Notes: generated by a model from the letters alone, not told the origin. Counted from the stretch's first letter, positions 51,042 through 59,915 are shown. The stretch is 64,000 bases of DNA from Streptococcus australis (GCF_019930045.1 NZ_JAHZQQ010000002.1:35736-99735), one strand, 5' to 3'. Numbers and translations: made by a program.

Positions 51042-51350
51042 ATGGACGCCATTTGGATTCTCATTATCCCTTTTCTGGTTATATTTTATACAAGCTCAGA
51101 AAAGAAGATTAAAAGGTTGAACAAGCGCATCAAAAGATTAGAAAAACAAGTGAAAGGAAATCAAGACATGTCTAGACTTTTAGAAGAATTGAAAGGCCAA
51201 ACGGTCACGGTTACAGTGAATGGTTTTGGAACCGAATATGAAATTACGGATATCGATGAAGATTGGGTCAAATTGAGCCGTGAGAATAAGAAAAAAGAGA
51301 AGGAATTCAAATTAGTTCGCATCGAAGATATTCAAGGTATTCAACTATAA
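51042..51350 (+). CDS. Small membrane-anchored protein of unknown function
   Basis: 102 residues. One N-terminal transmembrane segment (MDAIWILIIPFLVIFYT), a strongly basic helical stretch (about 20-40, KKIKRLNKRIKRLEKQVK), then a beta-rich soluble part (GQTVTVTVNGFGTEYEITDIDEDWVKLS) like a small SH3-type barrel. Not recognised as a named family. The frame opens further upstream, but those codons lie inside the promoter; GAGGAG before 51042 settles the start. First gene of the five-gene unit. Confidence 0.8.
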   Translation: MDAIWILIIPFLVIFYTSSEKKIKRLNKRIKRLEKQVKGNQDMSRLLEELKGQTVTVTVNGFGTEYEITDIDEDWVKLSRENKKKEKEFKLVRIEDIQGIQL

Positions 51351-51363
51351 GGGGGCGAAAGCC

Positions 51364-51573
51364 ATGATCTTAAAAAATCGACTGAAAGAGCTGAGGGCGC
51401 GTGATGGGCTCAACCAATCCGAGCTAGCTAAGCTAGCAGGGGTCTCGCGCCAGTCCATCAGTCTCTTGGAGCGGGGGGAATACACCCCTTCGGTTATCAT
51501 TGCTATTACCATCGCCCTGATTTTCAAGGAACCGGTGGAGAATGTTTTTAGTCTAGTAGAGGGAGAAGAATGA
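51364..51573 (+). CDS. XRE-family transcriptional regulator, 69 residues
   Basis: A minimal Cro/CI helix-turn-helix: RLKELRARDGLNQSELAKLAGVSRQSISLLERGEYTPSVIIAITIALIF. No separate sensor domain, so it is a compact DNA-binding dimer of the YozG/SinR type. It lies second in the operon and overlaps the DUF3169 gene by four bases (ATGA). It most likely controls its own operon, perhaps through the palindrome at 50944-50993. The ribosome binding site is AGGGGGCG, 4-9 bases before the ATG. Confidence 0.92.
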   Translation: MILKNRLKELRARDGLNQSELAKLAGVSRQSISLLERGEYTPSVIIAITIALIFKEPVENVFSLVEGEE

Positions 51574-52349
51574 AAGTGAAAAAGAAGTATAAAGAAAGGT
51601 CAGCCCGTTTTCGTTTTTGGAGAAACCTGGCCATGTTCCTTTTAGGAATAATCATTGGCTTTTTTAAAGTTTATTTTGGTTCAGATCATCCTATTGAAAT
51701 CCAAAAACTATTTGATCGAGATATGCTCTATATAGGGTCAATCATTTTATATCTGGTGAGCTTCGGAATTGCGTCTACTTATCTCTTGTCGTCCCGCCAG
51801 TCTTATCAGATGATGGAGGAGACAGAAGATGAAGACGAAGCCTACCATTATGAAAGTCAAACGAGAAGGCTTTATGACTTGGCTGCGATTTTCAAAGGCG
51901 TCATGATTGTTCCCTATCTGTTAGTGCTCTTCTTTTCTTGCCAAAAACTAGTCTATGAAGATAAACTAACAGGCGTTTTTGGAAAAGATAGCATCCTGCT
52001 TATTTTCGTTGCTTTGCTCCTTCTTACTTTTGGACTGGAACATCAGTTTCGAAAAACCTTCAAACAGATTTATGGAAAAGCAATCCCACGAAATGCTAGT
52101 GGGGCAGAAGTCCGTGAATTAATAATGAGTATGATGGATGAAGCAGAGAAACAAATTTGCTATGAGGAGAACTTCGATATTGTCTTCAAATTAAGCAATT
52201 ATGTCTTACCGATTTCCTTGATGTTGATATTCTTAGTCGGCATTACTTTCCAGGCAGATATCTTGTTAGCATTAGTAGTTGTATCATTAATTTATATCTA
52301 TATCTTGGTCTCTCAGTACAAGATTACCAAACGTTACTATAAAGAGTAG
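51570..52349 (+). CDS. DUF3169 family membrane protein
   Basis: 259 residues, about six membrane segments (roughly 16-33, 50-70, 108-126, 142-158, 205-222, 228-246), with a charged loop (EETEDEDEAYHYESQTRR) after the second. DUF3169 proteins are found with small XRE regulators in many Firmicutes; function unknown. It overlaps the XRE gene by four bases at the start (ATGA) and ends eleven bases before the ABC ATPase gene. GGGAGAAG precedes the ATG. Confidence 0.83.
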   Translation: MKVKKKYKERSARFRFWRNLAMFLLGIIIGFFKVYFGSDHPIEIQKLFDRDMLYIGSIILYLVSFGIASTYLLSSRQSYQMMEETEDEDEAYHYESQTRRLYDLAAIFKGVMIVPYLLVLFFSCQKLVYEDKLTGVFGKDSILLIFVALLLLTFGLEHQFRKTFKQIYGKAIPRNASGAEVRELIMSMMDEAEKQICYEENFDIVFKLSNYVLPISLMLIFLVGITFQADILLALVVVSLIYIYILVSQYKITKRYYKE

Positions 52350-52360
52350 AGGAGTTTTCT

Positions 52361-53254
52361 ATGTTAGAAATCAGAAATTTAGAAAAGAGCTTTGGCAAAA
52401 AGCAAGTCTTGTTCGGCATTGACTTGACTGCGAAAAAAGGATCCATCTTAGGTTTGATTGGGAAGAACGGAGCAGGGAAGACGACCATCTTCCATAGTAT
52501 CCTCCGCTTCCTTGACTACAGTGGCGATATCCAATTGGATGGCAAAGCAATCAGTCAAGAAACCTATAAGGAAATTGGTTACCTGCCAGAAGAGCGGAGC
52601 CTCATGCCTAAGTTGACCATCTATGAGCAAGTTCGTTACCTTGCCAATCTCAAAGGAATGTCAACTGCTGAGGTCAAGGAGAAACTTCCGATCTGGATGG
52701 AAAAACTCCAAGTAAAAGGGAAATTAACTGATAAGATCAAGAGTCTCTCAAAAGGGAATCAGCAAAAGGTTCAATTGATTATTACAATGATCCATGAGCC
52801 AAAATTGATCATCCTAGATGAGCCTTTTAGTGGACTGGATCCTGTCAATACAGAAGTCCTCAAGCAGGTCATCTTTGAAGAAAAAGAACGCGGTGCAACT
52901 ATTATCTTTTCAGACCATGTCATGACCAATGTAGAAGAACTCTGTGATGAGTTGGTCATGATCCGTGATGGATCCGTCATCCTCTCAGGTCCTGTACAAG
53001 AAGTTCGGAATAGCTTTGGCAAGACTCGCCTCTTCGTATCCAATGACTTCAGTCAAGAGGAGTTGGAAGCCTTGCCTCATGTGACTAAAGTGACTATGAC
53101 CAAGCAAGGTCTATGGAAGTTGGTATTGGATGATGAGACAGCAGGTCCAGACCTCTTTGACCAGTTGACCAAGGGTCGCTATCTTGCAACCTTTGACCAA
53201 CAAGCCCCAACCATTGATGAAATCTTTAAATTAGAATCAGGAGTAGAAGTATGA
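52361..53254 (+). CDS. ABC transporter ATP-binding protein (NatA-like)
   Basis: 297 residues. Walker A GKNGAGKTTIFH near 35, signature LSKGNQQKVQLI near 130, Walker B LIILDEPFSGLDP near 150, switch His (SDHVM near 185). A C-terminal regulatory tail (about 215-297) is typical of NatA/YhaQ-type ATPases that pair with ABC-2 permeases. It overlaps the permease gene by four bases. Exports Na+, drugs or peptides in relatives; the substrate is unknown. GAGG precedes the ATG. Confidence 0.93.
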   Translation: MLEIRNLEKSFGKKQVLFGIDLTAKKGSILGLIGKNGAGKTTIFHSILRFLDYSGDIQLDGKAISQETYKEIGYLPEERSLMPKLTIYEQVRYLANLKGMSTAEVKEKLPIWMEKLQVKGKLTDKIKSLSKGNQQKVQLIITMIHEPKLIILDEPFSGLDPVNTEVLKQVIFEEKERGATIIFSDHVMTNVEELCDELVMIRDGSVILSGPVQEVRNSFGKTRLFVSNDFSQEELEALPHVTKVTMTKQGLWKLVLDDETAGPDLFDQLTKGRYLATFDQQAPTIDEIFKLESGVEV

Positions 53255-54465
53255 AACAGATGCTGATTGTTATCAAAGAAACTTATTTACGCCAAGTGAA
53301 ATCATGGAGCTTTTTCCTGATGGTTCTTTCTCCCTTTCTCTTCATTGGATTGACGATCGGAATAAACTACTTCGTTGGCTCTTCTACCTCTGCTAAAAGC
53401 AACATCGCCTTGATTACAGATCAAGCTCCTGTCAAGGAAAGCTTGAAAGGGACCGATGGCTTGACCTTTGACTATAAGGATGAAGCAGCAGCTAAGAAGG
53501 CCATGAAAGAGGAAGAAATCAAGGGGATCCTCACAGTTGAAGAAAAGGATGGCCAGCTAGAGGCTCGCTACCAGAGTGAGGATGCCATGAAGCCAGATTT
53601 CAAATCAGTTCTTATGGCTAAATTGAGTCAGGTCCAACAAATGCTCAATGTTTCTAAGGCAGATTTAAGCCAAGAGCAGTTAACAGCCCTTTCTCAACAG
53701 GTCTCATTGACTGAAAAAATTGATGAGAAGAAAGAAGGACTGAAAATGGTGCAGACCATGGTAGCTGGAGGAATCGGTTTTCTTCTCTACATGATTCTGA
53801 TCTTTTATTCAAGTATCACTGCTCAAGAGGTAGCCAGTGAAAAAGGAACCAAGATCATGGAAGTGGTCTTCTCAAGCATTCGCGCAACTCACTATTTCTA
53901 TGCTCGCATGATTGGTCTTTTCGGAGTCATTTTTACCCATATTGGTATCTATGCAGTAGGTTTGGGAGGTGTTTGGATCTTTAGAGATTCCATTCCTCTT
54001 GTGAAAGATGTATTATCTCCAGACTCTCCTATTACTCAACATATTGGACAATCCATTTCCTTGAACACCTTCTTCTTTATCATTCTTGGAATCTTCATGT
54101 ACGTTGTCCTTTCAGCTTTCCTAGGGTCAACAGTTGCTCGTCCTGAAGATACAGGGAAGGCCCTCTCTCCACTGATGATGTTGGTGATGGTTGGATTCTT
54201 TGGAGTGACTACCTTGGGTAGCGCTGGTGATGTTCCTCTTTTGAAGATTGGATCTTACATTCCATTCATTTCAACCTTCTTCATGCCTTTCCGTACCATC
54301 AATGGCTATGCAAGTGGACTTGAATCATGGGGGTCATTCGGAATCGCCTTGGCCTTTACGCTCCTTGGCACCATGATCATTGGAAAAATCTATTCTAGCC
54401 TCATCTTACAAACAGATGATCTAGGCTTGGTCAAAACAGTCAAAAAAGCCTTGAGCTATCGCTAA
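53251..54465 (+). CDS. ABC-2 type permease (NatB/YhaP-like)
   Basis: 404 residues. TM1 at about 20-42, large extracytoplasmic domain (about 45-170), then five or six TM segments in the C-terminal half (GGIGFLLYMILIFYSSITAQEVASEKGTKIMEVVFSSI is typical of NatB). It overlaps the ATPase gene by four bases, so the two form one transporter. The substrate is unknown; context with a small XRE regulator and DUF3169 suggests a self-regulated exporter. A terminator follows directly. Confidence 0.92.
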   Translation: MKQMLIVIKETYLRQVKSWSFFLMVLSPFLFIGLTIGINYFVGSSTSAKSNIALITDQAPVKESLKGTDGLTFDYKDEAAAKKAMKEEEIKGILTVEEKDGQLEARYQSEDAMKPDFKSVLMAKLSQVQQMLNVSKADLSQEQLTALSQQVSLTEKIDEKKEGLKMVQTMVAGGIGFLLYMILIFYSSITAQEVASEKGTKIMEVVFSSIRATHYFYARMIGLFGVIFTHIGIYAVGLGGVWIFRDSIPLVKDVLSPDSPITQHIGQSISLNTFFFIILGIFMYVVLSAFLGSTVARPEDTGKALSPLMMLVMVGFFGVTTLGSAGDVPLLKIGSYIPFISTFFMPFRTINGYASGLESWGSFGIALAFTLLGTMIIGKIYSSLILQTDDLGLVKTVKKALSYR

Positions 54466-54500
54466 AAAAGACACCTTCAGTGGATACTGGAGGTGTTTTT
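54465..54500 (+). terminator. Terminator of the XRE-ABC operon
   Basis: Stem ACACCTTCAGT/ACTGGAGGTGT with T run. Confidence 0.9.
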
Positions 54501-54514
54501 GCTTTGTGAAATCA

Positions 54515-54543
54515 TTGCTGTTTGGTCTTCTTTCCTTTATAAT
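54515..54543 (+). promoter_or_regulatory. Promoter of the aldo-keto reductase gene
   Basis: TTGCTG at 54515-54520, 17-base spacer, TATAAT at 54538-54543. Confidence 0.75.
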
Positions 54544-54569
54544 GAAGGAAGAATGAAAAGGAGGCGGAC

Positions 54570-55493
54570 ATGAACTATATTGAGTTTGCTGAAAATGAGC
54601 GTCTGTCCACGATTGTCCTTGGGATGATGCGGATCAGTCAGATGAGTGAAGACGAGGTGGAAGCCTTGGTGGAGGCAGCCTTGTCGATTGGGATCAACAC
54701 TTTTGATCTGGCGGATATCTATGGCGATGGCCAGTGTGAGGTCCTGCTGGGGAAGGTTCTCAAGAGCCGTCCGGATCTTCGGGATCAGATGTGGATCCAG
54801 TCTAAGTGTGGGATTCGTAAAGACGGTTTTACCTATTTTGATTTTTCGAAGGACTATATTTTGGACTCCGTCGATGGTATCCTCGAGCGTCTGCAGATCG
54901 AGCGCTTAGATAGTCTCCTCCTTCACCGACCGGATGCCCTCATGGAGCCGGAAGAAGTGGCGACAGCTTTTGATCACTTGGGGCAAGTGGGCAAGGTCCA
55001 TCATTTTGGGGTGTCCAATCAAAATCCTATGATGATGGAATTGCTCAAAACGGCTGTCAAACAACCACTCAAGATCAACCAGTTGCAGTTGAGTGCCGCC
55101 TTTACGCCTAGCCTTGAAGCTGGTTTTCATGTCAACATGGAAGGGCCAAAAGCAACCGTGCGAGATGGCAGTGTCTTTGAGTATTGTCGCTTAACCGATA
55201 CGGTGATTCAAGCCTGGTCTGTCCTCCAGCATGGCTATTTCAAAGGGAATTTTGTCGGCAAGGAAGAGTTTGCGGCCCTCAATCATGTCCTTAATGACTT
55301 GGCGAAGAAATATCAGGTCACTCCGACAGCCATCGCCCTTGCTTGGGTCCTCCGCTATCCGGGAAAGATGCAGGCTGTCATCGGAACGACCAAACCCCAG
55401 CATGTCCTTGAAGCGGGGAAAGCAGCAACAGTCACCCTAACGCGCAAGGAATGGTACCAAATCTACTTGGCGGCGGGAAATGATTTGCCTTAG
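54570..55493 (+). CDS. Aldo/keto reductase, YdhF-like
   Basis: 307 residues, TIM-barrel NAD(P)H-dependent oxidoreductase. Catalytic tetrad elements: Asp and Tyr in FDLADIYGDGQ near residue 48-52, Lys in IQSKCGI near 83, His in LLLHRPD near 118. Cofactor-site region VIGTTKPQHV near 280. The physiological carbonyl substrate is unknown. AAAAGGAGG lies before the ATG. Single-gene unit with its own promoter and terminator. Codon use is somewhat richer in GC than in its neighbours (many GTC, CTC, CCG), which may reflect transfer or simply weaker selection. Confidence 0.93.
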   Translation: MNYIEFAENERLSTIVLGMMRISQMSEDEVEALVEAALSIGINTFDLADIYGDGQCEVLLGKVLKSRPDLRDQMWIQSKCGIRKDGFTYFDFSKDYILDSVDGILERLQIERLDSLLLHRPDALMEPEEVATAFDHLGQVGKVHHFGVSNQNPMMMELLKTAVKQPLKINQLQLSAAFTPSLEAGFHVNMEGPKATVRDGSVFEYCRLTDTVIQAWSVLQHGYFKGNFVGKEEFAALNHVLNDLAKKYQVTPTAIALAWVLRYPGKMQAVIGTTKPQHVLEAGKAATVTLTRKEWYQIYLAAGNDLP

Positions 55494-55505
55494 AATCTTG
55501 TTAGT

Positions 55506-55544
55506 AAACCAGACTTCACTTGTATCAGTGGGCTGGTTTTTTTT
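55506..55544 (+). terminator. Terminator after the aldo-keto reductase gene
   Basis: Stem AAACCAG..CACT/AGTG..CTGGTTT and eight T. Confidence 0.85.
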
Positions 55545-55567
55545 GTTTTATGCTTTACAGATTTTTC

Positions 55568-55597
55568 TTGACAAGTCTTTCTTTGTTATGGTATTCT
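55568..55597 (+). promoter_or_regulatory. Promoter of the TetR-ABC operon
   Basis: TTGACA at 55568-55573, 18-base spacer, TATTCT at 55592-55597. Confidence 0.7.
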
Positions 55598-55610
55598 TTA
55601 GGAAACATAT

Positions 55611-55630
55611 GTTGCGTAACAACTGTTGCG
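55611..55630. promoter_or_regulatory. Candidate TetR operator
   Basis: GTTGCGTAACAAC (GTTG/CAAC arms) followed by a second GTTGCG at 55625-55630, between the promoter and the TetR start. Placement suits autorepression; binding is not shown. Confidence 0.45.
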
Positions 55631-55643
55631 CGAAAGGAGTCTT

Positions 55644-56219
55644 ATGCCACCCAAGGTTAAATTTAGTAAAGAGGCTATCATTGGGACAGCTTTACAATTG
55701 GTGAGAGAAGAGGGCTTGGCTAGTTTGACGGCTCGAGCATTAGCAGAGAAACTGGGAGCCACGCCAAGGGTCATTTTTGGGCAATTTGCCAATATGGCTG
55801 AGTTACAAGCAGAGGTTATTGTTGCGGCGGAGATGGTCGTGGTGGAGTATATTCGCAAGGCCCTAGAAGATGAGAAGCCTTTTCGATCTGTCGGGGTTGC
55901 TTATATCCTGTTTGCCTCAAAAGAGCCCCAACTCTTTCAATTGCTTTTCCAAAATCCTAGCAAAGATCCGATTCGTCGCTTTCAAGATTTTCTTCCCATG
56001 AAGGATCATAGTTACCAAATGGTTCTGGATTCGATTGTCGCAGACTATCCGTTGACGCTAGAGGAGGCTAGTCGCTTGTACCAGCATCTATTCATCTACT
56101 CACACGGGATGGCCTCTATGGTTGCTTCTGGTATTTATCAGTTCAGCATGGAAGAAGTGATTGGTTTATTGACAGAAGTTTGTCAATCTCTCATCAAAGA
56201 AATGGTAGGAAAGAAATGA
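55644..56219 (+). CDS. TetR-family transcriptional regulator
   Basis: 191 residues. N-terminal HTH: FSKEAIIGTALQLVREEGLASLTARALAEKLGATPRVIFGQFANMAEL, then a helical ligand-binding domain with no clear sub-family signature. It probably represses its own operon, which encodes an ABC ATPase and an FtsX-type permease. The frame opens six codons earlier, but AAAGGAG lies seven bases before the ATG at 55644. The last codon overlaps the start of the ATPase gene (ATGA). Confidence 0.92.
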   Translation: MPPKVKFSKEAIIGTALQLVREEGLASLTARALAEKLGATPRVIFGQFANMAELQAEVIVAAEMVVVEYIRKALEDEKPFRSVGVAYILFASKEPQLFQLLFQNPSKDPIRRFQDFLPMKDHSYQMVLDSIVADYPLTLEEASRLYQHLFIYSHGMASMVASGIYQFSMEEVIGLLTEVCQSLIKEMVGKK

Positions 56220-56896
56220 TTCAACTAGAAAATGTTCACAAAAGTTACGGCCAAACAAAGGTTTTAAAAGGGATTGATTTGCAGATTCAAGACCAGGATG
56301 ATGTGGTTATCCTAGGTCCTTCTGGATCAGGAAAGTCCACTCTCTTAAACGTATTATCAGGATTAGAAAAGATAGACGAGGGGCATATCCTCATTAAAGG
56401 GCAGGATTTATCGCAACTCACGGATGCTCAATTGACAGCCTTTAGACGTGAGAAGATAGCTTTTATTTTTCAGCAGTATTATTTATTACCGAATCTCACG
56501 GTTAGACAAAATGTAAAGATGGGAGCTGACCTGGCAAACAATCATGATTTTTTGCAGATCATTGAGGATTTGGGGCTTGGCGATAAGCTGGACAAGTATC
56601 CAAGTGAATTGTCTGGTGGGGAACAGCAGAGAGTCTCCATTGCTCGGGCCTTGGCCAAAAAGCCAGAGATTCTTTTCTTAGATGAGCCGACGGGGGCCCT
56701 CGATGAAGAAACAGGGCGCAAGATTCTCGACTATATCTGGAAGTTGAAGGAAAAGCTTGGCTTTACTCTAATTATGGTGACGCACAACCAAAATATTGCG
56801 GATATGGCCAGAACCATCATTCGCGTCAATAGTGGCAAGATTACCCAAGTTGTGACCAACGATCAGCCTCAGACTGCCTATGAGATTGGATGGTAA
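56216..56896 (+). CDS. ABC transporter ATP-binding protein (LolD/MacB type)
   Basis: 226 residues. Walker [10 protein letters not shown] near 39, Q-loop [14 protein letters not shown], signature LSGGEQQRV near 137, Walker [15 protein letters not shown] near 158, switch His (VTHNQN). The sub-family works with FtsX-like permeases, here the next gene. The frame opens earlier, but the ATG at 56216 overlaps the TetR stop and is followed by the typical [12 protein letters not shown]. No separate promoter. Confidence 0.94.
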   Translation: MIQLENVHKSYGQTKVLKGIDLQIQDQDDVVILGPSGSGKSTLLNVLSGLEKIDEGHILIKGQDLSQLTDAQLTAFRREKIAFIFQQYYLLPNLTVRQNVKMGADLANNHDFLQIIEDLGLGDKLDKYPSELSGGEQQRVSIARALAKKPEILFLDEPTGALDEETGRKILDYIWKLKEKLGFTLIMVTHNQNIADMARTIIRVNSGKITQVVTNDQPQTAYEIGW

Positions 56897-56899
56897 GCC

Positions 56900-58045
56900 A
56901 TGTTTTCAGTAAAAGATATTCGAAAATTAGTTGTCGTCAGTATCATTGGGGCTTGTGCGGCCTTTGTGGCCAATCTCTTCTTGAATTTTTACCTGGATAT
57001 CGAGCAGTTGGAGATTTCTAAAACCAATCCGATGATTCAGACCTACTATGATGCCCAGGTTTCGCTATCTTGGATGGTGGCTATGGTCAGTGGGGTTGTC
57101 TTGTCCTTGACGTCGAGCCTTCTCATGTGTTTTTATATCAAACAATTTGTCGATGACCACAAGGAACAATTAGGGATTTTAAAGGCTTTGGGCTATAGCA
57201 ATGGCCAGTTGGCGAAACGATTTTGGGCTTTTGGACTCAGTTTTGGAGTTGGAGCACTTCTTGGCTATTTCGCTTCTTTTCTAATGATGGGACATTTTTA
57301 TGACTTTCGCAATGAGAAGGGGATTCTGCCAGAAATTACCATTCATTTTCATTGGCAGCTCTTGCTTGCTTTGGTGGTGTTGCCAACGACTTTCTTTATG
57401 GTCCTTGCGATTGCTTATGCTAGAAGACAACTACAAACGCCGGCCCTTCGCTTATTAAAAAAATCTCCAACACCGATTAAGGAAAAAAGGAGAAGAAGGG
57501 CTCCTAAGAAAGAGAAATCCTTCCTAAAAGAGCTGTCTTCGTCGCTGATTTGGGGGAGAAAATCAATCCTGTTTTTTGTGGTCTTTGGCTCCATGTGTTT
57601 CGCGTCCATGGTTCAATTGTCTTTTGGGCTAAGGGACTACACAGATGACATCATCCAAACAATGATGATTATGATTGGTCTGATTCTTTCTTTCTCGATC
57701 CTCTTTTTGTCATTGGGGATTGTCGTTTCAGAAAGTCGCGAAACCTTGGCTCTTATGAAGGCATTTGGCTACACCGATCGTGAATGCCAAAGTCATATTC
57801 TCGCTCCCTATCGTTTCTGGGCTTATCTAGGATTTGCCCTTGGGACGGCTTATCAATATGGCATCATGGAAATCTTGATTGGTGTGATCAAAGACACGGT
57901 ACCCGAAAAGATTGAGCACAACTTTGACTGGAACGTTTGCTTTTGGACCTTGCTTGGTTTTGCTGTGGTTTACGAAAGCCTCTTTTATCTATCCAACAGA
58001 AAACTCCAAAAACAAACTATCAAAGAAGTGCTTTTAGCAGAATGA
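56900..58045 (+). CDS. ABC transporter permease with two FtsX-type modules
   Basis: 381 residues. TM near 10-30, then an FtsX module (about 55-185, with QLGILKALGYSNGQLAKRFWAFG), a basic linker (KEKRRRRAPKKEKS near 200), and a second module (about 225-370, with SRETLALMKAFGYTDRECQSHI). The large extracytoplasmic domain of MacB or of BceB-type peptide permeases is absent. Starts three bases after the ATPase gene. Substrate unknown; the TetR regulator in the same operon suggests a small-molecule inducer. Confidence 0.9.
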   Translation: MFSVKDIRKLVVVSIIGACAAFVANLFLNFYLDIEQLEISKTNPMIQTYYDAQVSLSWMVAMVSGVVLSLTSSLLMCFYIKQFVDDHKEQLGILKALGYSNGQLAKRFWAFGLSFGVGALLGYFASFLMMGHFYDFRNEKGILPEITIHFHWQLLLALVVLPTTFFMVLAIAYARRQLQTPALRLLKKSPTPIKEKRRRRAPKKEKSFLKELSSSLIWGRKSILFFVVFGSMCFASMVQLSFGLRDYTDDIIQTMMIMIGLILSFSILFLSLGIVVSESRETLALMKAFGYTDRECQSHILAPYRFWAYLGFALGTAYQYGIMEILIGVIKDTVPEKIEHNFDWNVCFWTLLGFAVVYESLFYLSNRKLQKQTIKEVLLAE

Positions 58046-58047
58046 TC

Positions 58048-58080
58048 AGAAAAGGTTGGTTTTCCCAGCCTTTTTCTTTT
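58048..58080 (+). terminator. Terminator of the TetR-ABC operon
   Basis: Stem AAAAGGTTGG/CCAGCCTTTTT (one G-T pair) with T-rich tail. Confidence 0.7.
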
Positions 58081-58088
58081 GAAACGCA

Positions 58089-58117
58089 TTGACAAGGGAG
58101 GGCTTTTCCGCTATCCT
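58089..58117 (+). promoter_or_regulatory. Promoter of the GDPD gene
   Basis: TTGACA at 58089-58094, 17-base spacer, TATCCT at 58112-58117. Confidence 0.75.
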
Positions 58118-58148
58118 AAGGGAATAATAGAAATGAAAGTGAGAGTTT

Positions 58149-59915
58149 ATGAAACGGAGTTACTGGCAAGACCTGAAAGGGGCCTTTTACTTGATCTGGC
58201 GCAACAAATGGTCCTTTATCTCTGTGGGGATTCTTTTGCAGTTTGTGGTTGGTATAGGGGCTGCGGCCTTGAGTTGGGTCTTTCAACTGGCCCTCCTCTT
58301 ATCGGGTGAGTCCAACATTGACAAGAACAATATCCTCACGACCTTGACCAATCCATTGAGTCTAGTGGCTTTGATTCTCTTTGCCATCGTCTTCGCCTTT
58401 CTCTTTATGCTGGAGATGCGGACAATGATCGCCCTGATCTATCTGTCTCGTACGGATCAGCACCTGTCTTTTAAAAAGGTCTTTCACCAGTCTTTTGGTC
58501 GCTTAAAGGATTTTAGCGGTTGGAATCTGTTGCATTTTCTCTTTTATATGGTTCTGACTCTGCCTGTAGCGGGTCTCTTCATTGGTTCCACTCTGACGGA
58601 TGGTCTCTATATTCCGAACTTTATCACAGGGGAGTTTTCCAAGACGACCGCTGGGGCCATCGGTCTCTTCATAGTTCAAGTGCTTCTGATCTATCTCAAT
58701 CTGCGTCTCATCTATACGGTACCCAATATCGTGATTGAAGAGTTGCCTTTTGGCACTGCCTTGCGCAAGAGTTGGGAGATGACTAAAAAAGGTGGGATTC
58801 GCCTTATCCTGCGGATCTTCTCCTTTGAGTTTATCCTTTCTGTTACGGGTATTCTCTTGATCCTTGGCCTGGTCTTTGCGTCTAGTCAGCTGGACAAAAC
58901 GGGCCAGCATATCTGGGTGCAGACTATCTTTTTGGTCTTGATCCGCCTCTACATTTTCCTCTTTTCTGTCATGTCTAAACTGGGAACTTTGGGAATCATC
59001 CTGGACAATGGCTGGGAGGCTCCGAGTTGCTCGGTCATCAAGACTCGAGGCTCTCGCAAGATGAAGGGGCTCTTTGTCCTGACCTTTCTTTTCCTCCTGG
59101 CTCAGTCAGGGATGGCAGCATTTGACTTAGCGACCTTAGAGGTCAATGACCAGGTAAAAATCGTAGCCCATCGTGGCTATGTGGCCAAGGGTGTAGAAAA
59201 TTCCCTCGAAGCACTCGAGGCAGCTGCCAAGGAGAAGGTTTCCTATGTTGAGATGGATATCCTCTTGACCAAGGACCATCAATTCGTCGTCATGCATGAC
59301 TACAATCTCAAACGCTTGGCTGGAGTGGACAAGGATGTCAAAGATATGACCCTGGCTGAGGTGCAGGGATTGGAGATCCAACAGGATGGTCATACCAGTC
59401 ACATCCCCTCCTTTGAGGAGTTTGTCACCCGGGCCAAGGAGCTGAAGATGCCCCTCTTGGTCGAGCTCAAACCTCACGGTGCAGAACCAGAAAATTACGT
59501 GGACCTCTTCGTCCAAAAGATGAAGGAGTTGGGAGTTGAAAAGGACTATCCAACCATGTCCTTGGATCTGTCGGTGATGGAAAAGGTGGAGAAGAAAGCT
59601 CCGGAGATTAAGACCGGCTATGTCATTCCGATTCAGTTTGGACAGTTTGAGAACTACTCTGTTGATTTCTTTGCGATCGAAGACTTTTCTTATCAGGAGG
59701 ATTTGGTAACCCAGGCCCATGAGATGAAAAAAGATCTCTATGTCTGGACCATCAATGATGAGCAAAAGTTAACGGCCTACCTTCAACGGCCGGTTGATGG
59801 AATCATCACGGATGAAGTCTCAGAGGCACAAAGCCTGAAGAAAAACTTAAAGAAGAACAAGACCTACTTTGATCGCTTCTTGAGCTTGGTGTCTCTCAGT
59901 ACCAGTGAAGAGTAG
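58149..59915 (+). CDS. Membrane glycerophosphoryl diester phosphodiesterase
   Basis: 588 residues. N-terminal membrane domain (about 1-330, roughly eight hydrophobic segments, GPDPase_memb type) and a C-terminal GDPD TIM barrel (about 335-570). Catalytic motifs: VAHRGYVAKGVENSLEAL near 340 (two-His/Glu site), EMDILLTKDHQFVVMHDYNLKRL near 365, LLVELKPHG near 440, and YVWTINDEQKLTAYLQRPVDGIITD near 540. GDPDs cleave glycerophosphodiesters to glycerol 3-phosphate and an alcohol; the membrane form may act on lipoteichoic acid or lipid head groups at the surface. The ribosome binding site is weak (GTGAG). Confidence 0.93.
   Translation: MKRSYWQDLKGAFYLIWRNKWSFISVGILLQFVVGIGAAALSWVFQLALLLSGESNIDKNNILTTLTNPLSLVALILFAIVFAFLFMLEMRTMIALIYLSRTDQHLSFKKVFHQSFGRLKDFSGWNLLHFLFYMVLTLPVAGLFIGSTLTDGLYIPNFITGEFSKTTAGAIGLFIVQVLLIYLNLRLIYTVPNIVIEELPFGTALRKSWEMTKKGGIRLILRIFSFEFILSVTGILLILGLVFASSQLDKTGQHIWVQTIFLVLIRLYIFLFSVMSKLGTLGIILDNGWEAPSCSVIKTRGSRKMKGLFVLTFLFLLAQSGMAAFDLATLEVNDQVKIVAHRGYVAKGVENSLEALEAAAKEKVSYVEMDILLTKDHQFVVMHDYNLKRLAGVDKDVKDMTLAEVQGLEIQQDGHTSHIPSFEEFVTRAKELKMPLLVELKPHGAEPENYVDLFVQKMKELGVEKDYPTMSLDLSVMEKVEKKAPEIKTGYVIPIQFGQFENYSVDFFAIEDFSYQEDLVTQAHEMKKDLYVWTINDEQKLTAYLQRPVDGIITDEVSEAQSLKKNLKKNKTYFDRFLSLVSLSTSEE

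Noticed and set aside
59136..59765. Minus-strand ORF of 209 residues inside the GDPD gene
   Set aside because: The plus frame has full GDPD motifs; the antisense frame has no recognisable domain or start signal.
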